A DNA stretch of 64,000 nucleotides from Roridomyces roridus (taxonomy: Eukaryota > Basidiomycota > Agaricomycetes > Agaricales > Mycenaceae). Location of the stretch: the NCBI GenBank assembly GCA_029378245.1, contig JARKIF010000002.1:186001-250000 (forward strand). The letters run 5' to 3'. Made by a program: the position numbers and the translations under genes. This document shows positions 54,686-64,000 of this stretch, piece by piece. The notes under the pieces are model-generated. The model saw only the letters and a program-made list of their open reading frames with translations. It was not told the origin of the DNA and ran no database searches. Every line of letters starts with the position of its first letter. Within the stretch, counting starts at the first letter, position 1.

Positions 54686-57421
54686 ATGAAGGTACGCCGA
54701 GTTAGGGCTTAACTCCTTCTGCGGATACTCAACGCCTTAGCGCGCACCTCGACAGTCAAAGCAGACGCGGGCAGGTTTTGCACTCCCGCCCGAGATCTGT
54801 GCGCTCATATGCGACGAAATTGGGCTGGCACGGCAAGGCGAGCTCCTCGCGATGTGTCAAGTCTCACCCGTCTTTCGGGAGCTAGTACAGCGCTTGATCT
54901 ACCGCGTTGTCGACCTCGCTGGAAGCGGTCCAAAGCAATTGGGATCTTGGTGCAATACTGTGACTCGTCGTCCGCACCTGGCAGAAAGAGTTCTCACTCT
55001 CAATTTGGCCCTCGATTGCGCCATGGAATTGACTTCCAACATCGCCAAGCTGGCGCGCGCTCTCGCTAAATGCGTCAACCTCAAAGAGCTTTCGATCCAC
55101 AATATCACCCCGGGAGCCCTCGTCGCATTTCATCTAGCGCACCCGGGACGGCAGCACCAGTCCATCGAAGCATGGGTCCTCAATACTGGTAAATTCCGCC
55201 TCGATAAATTCCGCAATAATTTTTTCAACAACTCGATGCTGTCCCAATTCTGGAACGTCCAGTCGGATATCCGCAGCCTTTCAATTCCCCATTGCACACA
55301 GAGGCTTCTGTTACACGCCCACCAACTTCCGAACCTGGTTAGTTTGGAAGTGGGTGACCTCAGAGCCCTTCCGGTCAACCGGCCTCTAGAACGCATCCAG
55401 GTTTTCTTCCATGTATTCAAACCTGAACGCCCAGTGGCCGCGCTCACTCGCCTAGCGGCCGCTCTCAGCCAGTATTCCCCCACCCTGACCCCCTGAACCT
55501 CGTGCAAAATTATTTCCACGATCCTTCTCAACTTGAGGCGGTATTCGCCACGGTTGCATCCGCTGCGCCCAGCTTGCTTCATTTCGGTTGGGCTCCTATA
55601 AATTGCCGCATTGCCGCGCTTTTACCGCTGCCGCTGCCGCGCTGTACCGCGGGTGCCGCCAAGTTGGTCACACTACCGCGTTGTCACGCAGGGTCAGTGC
55701 CGCCACTGCCGCGGTGATTTTCAACTACATGTAAATCGGCACCGGATCCAGCGGGATGAGTGGACGAGGTCAGCGAAGATAGTTTATCGTCCGGAAAGCT
55801 GAAATTTACAATCTCACACACAGCCTCGACATTCAACATTGAGGTCAAAATACAGTCGAACCCCCAGTATTGCCACACGGTGTTAAACCCACGACGACCG
55901 CAGTGATTCAGCTTCACAAGTACTCCCAATTGAAAAGTCCTACGGTACAAGTTTCAACAATTTTCAACAGTCCTGGCCTTGGACGAAAAGTTGTTTTATG
56001 TTCAAAGCAGTCAATGCACTGTACTTCAACGCCGGTCAGTTCAATACAGTTTTGACGACATATACGTGCTGAATGAATCTGAATATTGATGCTTCTGTGC
56101 TGGTTGAAATCGTCAATGCTTGTGATGCTTACGCACTCCGAGTCATGTTGGTGTGTTGGTGGTGTCAGATTTTTCTGAGATGGGGGATAGAGGGAAGTGA
56201 ATTTCCCGCTTCCGTGAGACATTCATTGAATGGGAGAGTCCTCTCCCTTGATTGAAAGGGCACTATGTTGCGAAATACTGCAAGAAGCGGGCAATTCCTG
56301 ACTTCCCATCACTCCCATCGTGACTTAAGATTGATTTATCTCTGGATTGGTTGAAGTTCCCACAAAGCGGTCATCGGTGCGTCAATCCTTGCTCATTGCA
56401 GCGTTTAATTCAACTGTAATATGAGGTGGTATAATTTTTCAGTGCGTTGCAATCCTTAAGCCAACTGCCGCGGTGGCTGTACCGCGGTAGCACAACTTCG
56501 ATCGAGAAGCCCTTCTACTCTGCTCAAGGTTGGACTACGCATTCACCACACAAATGCCGCGATACCACTGCTCCTTCACCACACTGACTACCGCCACTGC
56601 CGCGGTGGTTGTCACACCGCCGCCATGTCACTGCCGCGCCATTACCGCGCTGCAGCGCGGTACTGCGAAGTTGCCGCGCCTCGGTTAAAAATTGCCGCAC
56701 TTTTTGAGTGCCGCGCCGCGGGCAGTACCGCACACTACCGCGACTACCGCACTTTGAATATCTAACAAGTCATTGTGAAAGTCATTCTCGGTCAAGCATC
56801 GATTTGGCTGAACATGCTTTGTACTCTAAATGGACCCCGTTTCTCCACACTGTCTTGATCCGGCCAAACTACAGGTCTGTTTAACACAAATCATACACAT
56901 AAGGAGTTCAGCTACCGCGCCGACTGCCGCGCCGCTACCGCACTTACCGCCGCGGTAGCAGTGCGGCAATTTATCGAGACCCATTTCGGTTTTATTGAAG
57001 TCCGGGGCCCACATGCGGTGCGCATATTCATAATTCAATCCACCAACCTGAAGCTGACTTTACGTGCGACGTTCAGTCTCCTATTCAGGACTCAGAGTTG
57101 GACAACCCCATCCCGGCCCTCGCAAGATTTACGCACCTCGAAACGTTCTTTTTCTACTCTTCCAGAATCGCCAAATTCTTGGACGCCAACTCCGGTTCTA
57201 CTTATGACCTCAGCAGTCCTGCAGACTTGGAGGTTTTGGGTTGTGCGGCGATGCACGCGCAGGAAACGCTGCGTCGTGCGACCTTCTCGCATGACCTCGG
57301 GTTTGGACCTGGTCATCGCTATGTCGTGTGCACGTTAACACGCGACGGTCCGGAGGACGCCATTCAATTTGAAGTGGAGCATCCGACAGAGTTTGATTTG
57401 CGAGAGATCTTCGTGTTGTAG
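54686..57421 (+). pseudogene. F-box-like gene L3 (family IV), split by a 1.4-kb element
   Basis: Exon 1 (54686-54691, ATG AAG) and an intron at 54692-54740 lead to LPPEICALICDEIGLA and QGELLAMCQVSPVF, then the usual body. A one-base loss near 55485 stops the frame at 55496, where paralogues read PTLTTLNL. Homology resumes at NLVQNYFHDPSQ. At LLHFG the gene is interrupted by the element at 55590-56981 and continues after it (FIEVR, a second intron, then DSELDNPIPALARFTHLETFF) to EHPTEFDLREIFVL at 57421. Both lesions make it non-functional. Confidence 0.85.
55590..56981. mobile_element. Non-autonomous DNA element with CCGCGG-rich ends
   Basis: This 1392-bp insertion is flanked by a 10-bp direct repeat CATTTCGGTT (55580-55589 and 56982-56991). 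The left end GGGCTCCTATAAATTGCCGC pairs with the complement of the right end, GCGGCAATTTATCGAGACC. Inside each end is an array of degenerate TACCGC/GCCGC units containing at least seven CCGCGG palindromes, around a more AT-rich middle. No transposase frame is seen. A target duplication of 8-10 bp with subterminal repeats fits hAT-type or KDZ-type elements, but the class is not proven. Confidence 0.8.
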
Positions 57422-57558
57422 AATGTGTTTCTTGAATGGAATTCGAAGGAGCCAAACTGCACAGGGGATGCAAATTTTCTATGTGTGACTCGATATGTGC
57501 ATAACGAACGAATATTTGGCAAGCCTGGTTTCCATTTCACCTTCAATCCCGCGCCGAG

Positions 57559-59211
57559 CTAGCTACACTTTGGTAAACCCGTCCAAGGAGTCGACTTCGC
57601 TCGAGGCTTGAACCGTTTCTCTTCAGGCACAACCAACGACACCTCCACGCCGCGAGATCGAAATTCCCCCAGTTCGGCTGGAGAAAATAACTGCTCCCGG
57701 TGATCGCTTGACCAAGAGATGTCTAACCCTTTAAAACCAGTCCCCAGTCCCACCCGTCCTCGAACAAAGCCGTCCAACAACTCCCGCGACACAAGACTGC
57801 TGGCCCGGATTTCGAGTGTCCGCAGCTTCGGGCAGACGGTCACAGCGCCGGCCACGGCGTTGGGAGTGAGGAGACGCAGCAGTCCCTCCACGGTGCAACA
57901 CGACTGTCGGCGCAGTGCGCCAAGTGCTCCTGACCTCGTGATCGGGCGCGAGTCCAATATTTTGAGTTCCGCAAGATTTGTAAAATGCGCGAGAATCTCG
58001 AGGATTTCCGCTTCCGTAAAGGAAGGGAGATGGAGCAGGAGGCTTTCGAGGCCAACGATGTCGAACAGGAACACGTGATAACGAGGAGGATTGAAGCCGC
58101 TGGGGCCCGGGGATATTGTCGATTCCGTTGGGATGTGTAGCTTCCGTAGCGCCGGAAGGACGAGATTGGCAAGAAGCTGGCCAACTGACTGGAGGCTGAT
58201 GAGACCAGCCTCGAGCATGGTGAACGATTCGAGAGAGGAGAGTGTAATTGGATCCCTGCCCGAGTTTTGATCCACATCCTGCGTGATTTTGTGAATGAAG
58301 GCGAATGAAACGAGTCGCGGACAGTGGGAGAGCAGATCGAATACGTCGCTGTTGGATAATCCACGTGATGGTCCCATGGATTCAAGGTGCAGGTGGGTGA
58401 AGTGTTGGTCGAAGAAGGGTAAATCGAGAAGAAATGCGCGGAGCTCAGTCTCCTCTGGTCCATCTAGGTCGATGTCTATCTGCCAGATATTCATGTTGCG
58501 CAAATGCGGGCCTTTGAATACGCCAAGTCGAAGAAGGGCCGAACTATCTGCAGAACTCGCCGAGTACGAAGCCTGGATCATGGCCACCAGAGGATGGGCT
58601 ACGCCGAGCGTCAAATCCCAAACGTCCAACTCCTTCCAGCGATACGCGGATTCAGCCAAACAGCTCATCAACTCAGCTTTCAAGCCGCTCCAATCGTCGA
58701 AGCTATTCATCATCTTGCCCTGCTCGCCCATAAACGCCAGCGAAACGGCGATCGGGCATGACCCCGAGCGCTGCAGCCACTGGGAGACAGCTGGAATCCT
58801 CCGCTGCGGGTCCTCCAGGACGAATACAGCAGGGATGTGAAGAGAAGCCCAAAGGCTTGGTGTAGTGAGCGCGATACTCCGCCACGCGCTGCAGATGTGG
58901 GCTAGTAGCAGTGGGGCTTCCTTCGCACTCATCACGGCGTTCCTATCGGTGGGGAGACAGGCAACGAAGATTTCTCGGATGATATCGGCGGGCAGACGAC
59001 GCGGAGAGGAGATGAGGGCCGCGGCGTGAGAGTCGATGTAGGCCTGGAGCTGGTCGCGCTCCGCAGAAAGTTCGCGTATGCGTGCGTTGAGCGATTCCAG
59101 CTGAGCCAGCCGGGATACGAGGTCCGTGCGGATCTGTTGACACTCTGCGTCGGATGGAATGAAGTTGGTGTGAAGTAGAGATGCGAAGGGCGAGGTCATG
59201 AAATCGGTCAT
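57559..59211 (-). CDS. F-box protein (family II)
   Basis: A single exon of 550 residues starts MTDFMTSPFAS. The coiled coil (QLESLNARIRELSAERDQLQ) and F-box (RLPADIIREIF, ICSAWRSIALTTPSLWASL) are followed by a leucine-rich region with motifs such as LESLLLHLPSF. The end is KSTPWTGLPKCS. It lies head-to-tail with the next family II gene on the same strand. It is intact and shares the N-terminal layout of F-box B and the gene at 22521. Confidence 0.88.
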   Translation of the reverse strand: MTDFMTSPFASLLHTNFIPSDAECQQIRTDLVSRLAQLESLNARIRELSAERDQLQAYIDSHAAALISSPRRLPADIIREIFVACLPTDRNAVMSAKEAPLLLAHICSAWRSIALTTPSLWASLHIPAVFVLEDPQRRIPAVSQWLQRSGSCPIAVSLAFMGEQGKMMNSFDDWSGLKAELMSCLAESAYRWKELDVWDLTLGVAHPLVAMIQASYSASSADSSALLRLGVFKGPHLRNMNIWQIDIDLDGPEETELRAFLLDLPFFDQHFTHLHLESMGPSRGLSNSDVFDLLSHCPRLVSFAFIHKITQDVDQNSGRDPITLSSLESFTMLEAGLISLQSVGQLLANLVLPALRKLHIPTESTISPGPSGFNPPRYHVFLFDIVGLESLLLHLPSFTEAEILEILAHFTNLAELKILDSRPITRSGALGALRRQSCCTVEGLLRLLTPNAVAGAVTVCPKLRTLEIRASSLVSRELLDGFVRGRVGLGTGFKGLDISWSSDHREQLFSPAELGEFRSRGVEVSLVVPEEKRFKPRAKSTPWTGLPKCS

Positions 59212-59499
59212 GGTGGTAGGAAACAAAGTGATTTGATCGTCCCCATTTGTCCACAACGCCCGCGCCCATATATGACACTTTTCTGGCTGATGTCGGCCGG
59301 TTTTCTGAACACCGCTGAAGACGGGTCAAATCCACGCTATGTACTACGTACGATTCAAATTTCAATATTGAATTTGGAGCGACAACTTTCAAGGGCACTA
59401 GTTGAAGCCACGAGCCATCTGAACAGTGAAGATCATTATTTATTCATACAGCCATCGAAAACATTACTACTTCTGAAGCAAGAGTACACACAGGTAATT

Positions 59500-61137
59500 T
59501 TACTGTCCACTGGGCCAACCATCAGACAAACTTGTCCAAGGAGTTGGCTGTCCCCAAGCGCCATGGTTCGATAGGGAAATAGGTAAGGAAACCTCAACTC
59601 CTTGGGATCGGAACATTTGGGTCTCATCCACCGAAAATTCTTGCGACAACTGCCGGTTCTGGCCATCGCGCAAAATGGCCAGACGTCGGAACCCAACCCG
59701 AAGATCAATCCGTCCCCAAATAAACTGTTCCAACGTTCCTTTGAGGACGGGGCCACGATCGCCGAGCTCGAGACTCTGCAGCTTCGGGCATAAGACCATC
59801 TCAGGGCTGGGAGTTAGAAGCTCGAGAAGGTGCTCAGGTGAGCAGGGTTCGACGTCGGCATCATGGGCGCCCGATTCCCACTGCCACTGCCGCTGGTAAC
59901 CAGTCTGGATCGTAAGTGTGGTGAGGTTGGAGAAAGCCCCAAGGGCTTGCAGAATCATTGGTGCTGTGTATGAAGGTAGATAGATAAGAAGATCTTCGAG
60001 TGCCATGGAAAGATCTGGAAATAACTGGTGTTGGTCCAGCTGTGCTGATGAATATGAAGTAGTCGGAATGTGCAGCTGACGCAGTTTTGGTAGAAAGAGG
60101 GTGTCCAACAGGGGGCTCACAGATTTTAGGTCCAAGGCTGCGGGCTCGAAGAGGATGAGTGATTCGAGCACTGGGAGTGGGATTGATGTTGCATATCGAT
60201 CCCAGTCTGGGGTATTATCATCATTCGGTGTAACATGGAAGGATACAAGTCGGGGGCATCGCTGAAGCAGTGTCAAAACTCTGCTGAGCGGTAGTCCCCC
60301 GTGGCAGTGACGCGGTTTGAGAGTCATATGCGTGAGGTTCTCCCAATGACAGGGCAGATCGAGTAAATCGGACGACCCGTCGAATCCAGGTTGCAGCGAG
60401 TCCAGAAGAAGGATTAATGTGCGTAGACTCGACGTTCGCAGTAGCACGTCAAGTTGGCGGAGCACTGAGAGTGTCACTCCCTCGCCCTCGAACGATTTCA
60501 AGATTGCCGCCTCCGCGTTAGCAAATCCGAGGGGTACTGTGGTCACCAAATTCTGAACCACTAGATTGTCCCATCGACTCGCTGATTCGGCGAGAGCATC
60601 CATAAGCAAGCATAGCGTCTCGAAATCCTCGAACGGCCTTGGTGGTACTGATCTGTCAAGCAATTCGAATGAAAGGGATATCGGAAGTACCCCCGAAAGC
60701 TGCAGCCAGCGAGTCATGGCCGGGATCCTCTGCTCCGGGCGCTTCAGGATGAAGTACCCCGGAATGTGAAGAGAAGCCCAAAGGCTCGGCGTTGTCAGCG
60801 CAATGACCCTCCACGCGCTGCAAATGCGCGAGACCAGCAGCGGGGCTTCCTGGGCGCTCATGACGGCGTTCCGGTGGGTTGGCAGACAAGCCACGAACAT
60901 CTCTCGGATGACATCGACAGGGAGTCGGCGAGGATAAGAGATAAGGGCCGTGTGAGAGTCTACATAGGCCTGGAGCTTGTCGCGCTCAGCAGAGAGCTCA
61001 CGGATGCGCTCGTTGAGCAACTCCAGCTGGACCAATCGGGGCGCGAGATCCGCGCGAATATGCTCGCACTCGGCGTCTGACGGAACGAAATTGGTGTTGA
61101 GATGGGCCTCGAAGGGCGAGTTCAAGAAATCGGTCAT
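59500..61137 (-). CDS. F-box protein (family II)
   Basis: A single exon of 545 residues starts MTDFLNSPFEA. Coiled coil (QLELLNERIRELSAERDKLQ), F-box (RLPVDVIREMF, ICSAWRVIALTTPSLWASL) and leucine-rich region are in the usual order. It is the closest relative of the frameshifted gene at 22521 (both read SDAEC, VLRQLD, FIWGRIDL/I and GFRRLAI). It shows what that gene's C-terminus should be. Confidence 0.88.
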   Translation of the reverse strand: MTDFLNSPFEAHLNTNFVPSDAECEHIRADLAPRLVQLELLNERIRELSAERDKLQAYVDSHTALISYPRRLPVDVIREMFVACLPTHRNAVMSAQEAPLLVSRICSAWRVIALTTPSLWASLHIPGYFILKRPEQRIPAMTRWLQLSGVLPISLSFELLDRSVPPRPFEDFETLCLLMDALAESASRWDNLVVQNLVTTVPLGFANAEAAILKSFEGEGVTLSVLRQLDVLLRTSSLRTLILLLDSLQPGFDGSSDLLDLPCHWENLTHMTLKPRHCHGGLPLSRVLTLLQRCPRLVSFHVTPNDDNTPDWDRYATSIPLPVLESLILFEPAALDLKSVSPLLDTLFLPKLRQLHIPTTSYSSAQLDQHQLFPDLSMALEDLLIYLPSYTAPMILQALGAFSNLTTLTIQTGYQRQWQWESGAHDADVEPCSPEHLLELLTPSPEMVLCPKLQSLELGDRGPVLKGTLEQFIWGRIDLRVGFRRLAILRDGQNRQLSQEFSVDETQMFRSQGVEVSLPISLSNHGAWGQPTPWTSLSDGWPSGQ

Positions 61138-61519
61138 GGTGGCAGGAAACAACGTGATTTGATCGGAGGTCCCGATTTGGCCAGAACGCCAAAGGCCATA
61201 AAGGAAATGCTGCTGACGAAGAGTCGTCGCTGGCTAAATCCCAAGTGGCTCAAAAGGCATGGATAAAAGGATCCATCCACCCCAAAGCTACCGAACTACA
61301 AACAAGAAAGTAGACCAGAAAAAAAAAATTCAGAAAGCGCTGGCAACATTTGACTTCATTCCACCGCTTCCAGGGAGCCCGTGGAATACAATCCAGTTGC
61401 ACTTCCGCACGTACACCCGCCAGGGATCATCCAGGGAAAGCGTGAAGAACAACAGCTACAGAGCACACATCGTTACGGATACAGAGTACATGTACATGTA
61501 CATGGCACAGATTTTTATT
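61138..61519. other. Spacer
   Basis: It holds the 5' flank of the F-box gene and the 3' flank of the AtuA-family gene. No gene is seen. Confidence 0.35.
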
Positions 61520-63548
61520 TTACAACTTTGCCTTCTCACTCGGCAAGAACTTGCGTGGAACGTCAACCTCCTGCGCCCTCAGGAACTCGGCCACGTTCTT
61601 CCCCAAAAAATCGACCGTACTCGTACAGCTCACACCACGGTCCAGGTGGTCATGCAGCAGAAAGTGCACGGCGCGGATATTCGGGAGCTCGAATCGATCC
61701 TGAGGCAGTGTCAGCGAGTGATACGATACGATACTTGGAGGCAGAAGGACGCACAATCTCCTTGCCATTATACTCTCCTGCCAAAATCTCCTGCACCTTG
61801 TCAACATCCAGCAACGAGCGTAACCACTCATACTCCTCCTGCGTCCGCACGAAGAACCCGACATTGGCGTCCGACCCTTTGTCCCCAGACCGTGCATGCG
61901 CGACGAGACCCAGCGGCGCACGGACAGTTTCTCCAAACTGCTTCAAGCTTCCCAGGTAGCGTGGCGCCGAGGGCTGCTGCCTTGGGAAGACCTTGGTCAC
62001 AGTGGGCGGTGGCACCTCCACGACCTCCCCGCTCTGCATGTGCACCCGGTGCTGCACATCCGTCTGCTGCAGCCTCGTCACAAAGTACTCAAACACCGGC
62101 TTGGGAAATCCCAGACGAGAATCGAGATGGAAAGTTCCGCCAGGGTACGCCGACATGATAAGGTCGATGAGGGGGCGCAAGAAGTTGTTGGTCGCGAGAG
62201 CCTCGGCGGTCGGGGCTTGCGCGATGATACGGAGAGTTACCGTAGCGGCGTCTTGCGTCCGTGGGTTGGCTCCAGCTGTGCCGAGGAGTTGAAAGTCGAG
62301 AAGCGAGAAACCTTTGATGGCGTCACGGAGGTGGTGTCGGACTTGCTGCTCGAGCATGCGTGCTTTGGCAGCAATGTCCAGCCCAACGAGGAAGTATTGC
62401 ATCTCGGCCTGGAACCCGCCGGGCGCTGTGACGCCCACCTTGGTCGTCGGCGGTGGAGGCGCGGCTTGGACGCCGGTCATAGAGACCCGATTTGGACCTA
62501 TTTGCGTAAAGGTGATGTTGTCCAGAATCGCAGTCACCTGCCAGATGTGAGTACGAAGAAGAGACGGGCTTGAGAAAACTCACATCGGAATTGAAGTACC
62601 ATGGCCCTTGAATCTCGTACAGAAGCTGCGACGAGCAGGTCTGCACGGTAACCATCCCGCCCCGGTTCTTCTCCTTGGTGATCACGACGCCTCCGTCTCC
62701 GTTAATCTCCGCAATGGGATAAGCTAAGTCAAGCCACCGTCCACCCTCCTCAAGGTCCTTGAACCCGGAAAAGTTGCCACCAGTGATATACGTGGAACAC
62801 TCGATAAGGTGGCCCGCTACGAGCGCGTTGGCGAGCTGCGGCAGGTGGTTGCGGTTCCAATCGTGCCACCACGCAGCGGCACCGATGGCCAGAGAGGCAT
62901 CTGAGACACGTCCACAGACGACTATATCCGCGCCCTTGTGCAATGCCGTGGCGATTCCGAGGCCACCGAGGTATGCCTGCGCGTACATGGGCTTGAAAGG
63001 CCACGAAGCGAGCGTGTCCCCCGTGTGGTTGTTGGTAAAGGCCCTCGGGTCCGAGGCTGAGCGTTTCAAGACGATGGGCAGCACCTCGTCGCCGGAGATC
63101 CAAGCAACTTGAAGCGGCAGCTGCTTCTTCTGGACGAGCTTGACTATCACGTCGTGGAGGCGTTCTGTGTCAGAGGCACCCGCGTTGACGACGACCTGGA
63201 GAATAACTAAGCAGGATTCGCGGGTGTACGAGCCCTGTCAACGCACCTTGATTCCATACTTTGCAATGTCCGCCAGGGCGGGCTCGACGGCCTCGACGAA
63301 AGTGGCCTCAAAGGCGCCGCCTTCAGCTCCTTGAGCTTTCCTAGCGGCCAAAGAAGTCATATTGGCTTCTGACATGAAATCTCCGATGAGGACATCGACA
63401 GGCTCGTCTGGATAGCCAGAGGCGAGTTGTGCGAATGCGACTCGTCTGTCGGACGCTGAACCAGATGCACCTGGAAGAGAAGGCGGTCAGTGGTGGTCGT
63501 TGGGGAAGTGGTCTCGGGCGTACCGCCAATTCGAACTGCTCGTTTCAT
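61520..63548 (-). CDS. AtuA-family protein (acyclic terpene utilisation, DUF1446)
   Basis: Five exons (63524-63548, 63247-63470, 62584-63195, 61755-62537, 61520-61699) give 607 residues. The N-terminal AtuA domain reads MKRAVRIGGASGSASDRR, GDFMSEANMT, VVVNAGAS, KGADIVVCGRVSDASLAIGA and HLIECSTYITGGNFSG. The C-terminal ferredoxin-like domain contains VAHARSGDKGSDANVGFF. In Pseudomonas, atuA belongs to the citronellol/geranyl-CoA degradation cluster, though its exact reaction is unknown. Fungal homologues are common and uncharacterised. No other terpene-degradation genes are beside it here. Confidence 0.88.
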
Positions 63549-63577
63549 GGTGGTAGACTCGAAGGCAGGAGCGTTAT

Positions 63578-64000
63578 TCACAGTGTGGGATCGGTAATGC
63601 TATAACCGAAAGAAGAGAGACACGGGTGTTGTAGCGGGATGACGAGACGGTGAGACTTGGTTTGCTGGCGGCTGGACCCAAGCTGGACGTGGTGAATGCT
63701 ATTCTGCCCATGAATATGTGATGTCCAAGGCCCGAGAGGTTTGCTCGTCTGCAGTCTTCTGTCGGGTGGGGGATTTGAAGGCCTTGGATGCAAGGCGGCC
63801 TTGCCAGCGATCACTTCACAAGACGGCATCGCGGGAATCATGGGGTAGGCTGGGAGAACGTGATAGAGAGTATACATTTGTCGGCCCAGAAACTTGAATA
63901 TCCGGAGAAGAGTGGCGGCGTTCAAGTCGTCTATGTCGACATGGTCGTCCGGAAAGAAAGTCGAGTCGGCACAAAGTCGGCAAGAAAGTCGAGTCGGCAA
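63578..64000 (-). CDS. Partial open frame running off the window edge
   Basis: A minus-strand frame enters from 64000 and stops at 63578. The segment DDHVDIDDLNAATLLRIFKFLGRQ is compatible with an F-box-like start or simply with chance. The remainder is Pro/Ser/His-rich and not convincing. Family unknown. Confidence 0.2.
   Translation of the reverse strand: MPTRLSCRLCADSTFFPDDHVDIDDLNAATLLRIFKFLGRQMYTLYHVLPAYPMIPAMPSCEVIAGKAALHPRPSNPPPDRRLQTSKPLGPWTSHIHGQNSIHHVQLGSSRQQTKSHRLVIPLQHPCLSSFGYSITDPTL
63954..64000. repeat. Tandem duplication at the window edge
   Basis: AAGAAAGTCGAGTCGGCA occurs at 63954-63971 and again at 63982-63999, a 28-bp period. The array may continue outside the window. Confidence 0.6.

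Noticed and set aside
55590..56981. GC-rich arrays as a CpG-island promoter or centromeric satellite
   Set aside because: The block is bounded by inverted ends and a direct repeat inside a broken gene, which fits a transposon insertion much better.
61520..63548. Terpene degradation gene cluster around the AtuA-family gene
   Set aside because: No acyl-CoA carboxylase, dehydrogenase or other atu-like genes are adjacent. The neighbours are F-box genes.
1..64000. tRNA, rRNA or CRISPR loci
   Set aside because: I searched by eye for GGTTCGAATCC-type boxes, cloverleaf stems and regularly spaced repeats. Only the weak words in element 1 turned up.

Overview
The window is nuclear DNA of a filamentous fungus, most likely a mushroom-forming basidiomycete (Agaricomycetes). 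The signs are short GT-AG introns of about 45-60 bp in almost every gene, very small exons, a large expansion of F-box genes, paired old-yellow-enzyme genes, a fungal-type DOPA 4,5-dioxygenase and a diverged G-alpha subunit. I cannot name a species.

Layout. (1) 0-8.4 kb: a tandem array of four related F-box genes (family I: MDAxPSF start, coiled coil, F-box). The first is broken by two small inverted-repeat transposons and a frameshift, and the third by one nonsense codon. (2) 8.8-24.2 kb: another F-box gene, a membrane protein, then two near-identical old yellow enzyme (OYE) genes with their promoters (13.3 and 21.0 kb). Between the OYE copies lie a fifth family I gene, an orphan, a damaged F-box-like gene and a MYND-finger gene. 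(3) 25.1-26.9 kb: a two-HMG-box protein. (4) 27.4-54.4 kb: a large inverted segmental duplication. The left arm (about 28.3-34.2 kb) reads F-box-like L1 (-), DOPA dioxygenase (+), F-box A (-), F-box B (+). The right arm (about 48.5-54.4 kb) has the same four genes in mirror order. The single-copy centre holds one more F-box gene, a G-alpha subunit, an N-terminally extended Xaa-Pro aminopeptidase and an AIF2/AMID-type FAD oxidoreductase. (5) 54.7-63.5 kb: a third F-box-like copy split by a 1.4-kb GC-rich element, two more F-box genes, and an AtuA-family protein.

Nineteen F-box or F-box-like loci in five sequence types are visible, and at least seven are damaged. This is active birth-and-death evolution driven by tandem and inverted duplication and small transposons. 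Most F-box proteins here show an N-terminal coiled coil, the F-box and a long leucine-rich C-terminal part, which fits SCF ubiquitin-ligase substrate receptors. No operon-like pathway is evident. The strongest co-arrangements are two divergent pairs with shared promoters, DODA/L and F-box A/B, each present twice.

Exon models were built by hand from splice consensus, reading frame and paralogue or family alignment. They are good where stated and tentative elsewhere. I found no rRNA, convincing tRNA or CRISPR array.
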